This document shows, piece by piece, positions 63,154-64,000 of a stretch of 64,000 nt of DNA; position 1 is the first letter of the stretch; each line of letters begins with the position of its first letter. The DNA is taken from positions 984,001 to 1,048,000 of the forward strand of contig NZ_CP058990.1 in assembly GCF_019021925.1 (NCBI RefSeq). Reading direction: 5' to 3'. The translations under genes and the position numbers were made by a program. Below the pieces are notes generated by a model, which saw only the letters and a program-made list of their open reading frames with translations, did no database searches and was not told the origin of the DNA. The DNA comes from Cellulophaga sp. HaHaR_3_176 (lineage in GTDB: Bacteria; Bacteroidota; Bacteroidia; Flavobacteriales; Flavobacteriaceae).

Positions 63154-63720
63154 TTATCCCACTTCTCTTTCTAATGCTAAAAAGTGTGTAGTCTCAGAGT
63201 TGTAAAGAGGTATAATTTTTATTTCACAACTGTAAGGAGTTTTATCTTTTTTGTAGTTGATAATTACATCTGTAAAAGAAATATTTTGGACTATTTTTTC
63301 TCGAATCCTTTTTTTTGTTTCTGCAGATGTGTTAGCACCTTGTAAAAAGGCAGGTGTTTTATTTATAGCATGTTTTTTAGTATAACCTGTCATATCAGAA
63401 AATCCATTATTTACCCAAACAATTTGTTTTTCTAGATTTGTAATAACAAGGGCATCAAAAGTCTGATCTTTAAAAATACTTTCGATATCATTTTGCCAAT
63501 TTAATTTTTTAGCAAGCGCAGAAAATTCTTTAATGTCATTTTCTTTTTTCAAACGTTCGGCCTCATTGTAAAAATTTTGACTGTAAATATCCCAACATAA
63601 AAGAGGCATTACTTTAGCATTAGATTCAGGTATATTTAATTCAATATCCTTTTTTTGCTCTTTACTTAAAGATGATAAGTAAAGGTCTAAACACATCATA
63701 TCTGCTAAATTATTTTTCAT
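63154..63720 (-). CDS. PAS domain protein, LOV-like but without photoactive Cys
   Basis: This 188-residue protein has a helical N-terminal half and a C-terminal PAS domain: DALVITNLEKQIVWVNNGFS, MTGYTKKHAINKTPAFLQG. The last motif resembles the LOV signature NCRFLQG but lacks the Cys. No output domain follows the PAS domain, so it may act by dimerisation with another protein. Confidence 0.85.
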   Translation of the reverse strand: MKNNLADMMCLDLYLSSLSKEQKKDIELNIPESNAKVMPLLCWDIYSQNFYNEAERLKKENDIKEFSALAKKLNWQNDIESIFKDQTFDALVITNLEKQIVWVNNGFSDMTGYTKKHAINKTPAFLQGANTSAETKKRIREKIVQNISFTDVIINYKKDKTPYSCEIKIIPLYNSETTHFLALEREVG

Positions 63721-63782
63721 AAATCTTATTTTATAGCCTAACTTATTTGTTTATATAACAAAGTTACTAGTTTTAAAATGCT

Positions 63783-64000
63783 TTAAAGATCCTTAGCATC
63801 ATTTATTTCAATCCAATAGCCTTCTGGGTCAGTTAAGTATATTTGTCGCACACCATCAGCTCTTAGTGTTATTCCACCTTTTTCTCCAGGCCAATCTTCA
63901 TAAGATATATTCTTATTATTTAAATTTTCAATAAAGGAATCTAGTTGATTTGTTGAAAGGCAAATATGACTAGATTTATGTTTTTTCATAACAACAGCAT
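63783..64000 (-). CDS. VOC (glyoxalase) family protein, N-terminus outside window
   Basis: The frame stays open to the window edge. The visible 72 residues include KSSHICLSTNQLDSFIENL and GVRQIYLTDPEGYWIEINDA, the C-terminal half of a vicinal-oxygen-chelate fold with His and Glu metal ligands. The beginning of the protein is missing. Confidence 0.8.
   Translation of the reverse strand, partial: AVVMKKHKSSHICLSTNQLDSFIENLNNKNISYEDWPGEKGGITLRADGVRQIYLTDPEGYWIEINDAKDL

Overview
The window comes from a low-G+C member of the Bacteroidota, most likely a marine Flavobacteriaceae. The evidence is the AT-rich DNA, almost no Shine-Dalgarno sequences, promoters ending in TAnnTTTG, DUF4290 and other Bacteroidota-type families, a MurA with Asp in place of the fosfomycin-target Cys, and many small lipoproteins.

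Region 1 (1 to about 17.9 kb) is accessory DNA and the most unusual part. Every gene is on the minus strand. Nearly all sit in short units bounded by GTT-N(4-7) on the left and the exact complement N(4-7)-AAC on the right, and this pair differs from unit to unit. The units are separated by imperfect palindromes, mostly 130-200 bp, that share internal modules. Read on the minus strand this is the layout of integron gene cassettes (G^TT crossover, cassette-specific R''/R' pairs, attC-like hairpins). No integrase is visible. Two copies of a ~215 bp leader (2486-2716 and 17624-17856) each lie directly against the first cassette of a run, where an attI would be. Cargo includes a Hachiman anti-phage pair (hamA and partial hamB), a GmrSD-type DUF262/DUF1524 restriction protein, an AlbA_2/Schlafen-like protein, a RusA resolvase plus GIY-YIG nuclease in one cassette, an aspartyl protease with PDZ domain, DUF4375 and YwqK/MORN-like proteins and several unknowns. 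A DUF3095 protein with class III cyclase-like metal motifs lies between runs. A compositionally distinct topB marks the right border.

Region 2 (20.6-36.2 kb) is mostly housekeeping: mnmE, a DUF4870 membrane protein, dnaN, a SAM hydrolase (DUF62), phoH-purC, an exonuclease/DUF294 pair, a TPR histidine kinase with its LuxR-like regulator, then small secreted or unknown proteins.

Region 3 (36.5-43.4 kb) is a uronate-type catabolic cluster: FadR-like regulator, D-mannonate dehydratase-family enzyme, a second FadR paralogue, Gfo/Idh/MocA oxidoreductase, sodium:solute symporter and a lipoprotein. A double palindromic operator precedes the dehydratase.

Region 4 (43.9-52.5 kb) looks like a stress or nitrogen module: a 4-helix-bundle membrane protein, NhaA, histidine kinase, sigma-54 activator (GAFTGA), then a canonical -24/-12 promoter driving a Cys-rich mini-protein, glutamate dehydrogenase, a GreA/Rnk-like factor and two related small proteins. 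A UspA-like protein follows after an intergenic region with two strong hairpins.

Region 5 (52.8-64 kb) is core genome: tRNA-Met, a START/AHSA1-like protein, class IV aminotransferase, YqgE, HU, fmt, recQ, a P-loop ATPase, DUF493, DUF4290, murA, an HPP transporter, an LpxR-like protein, a PAS protein and a partial VOC protein.
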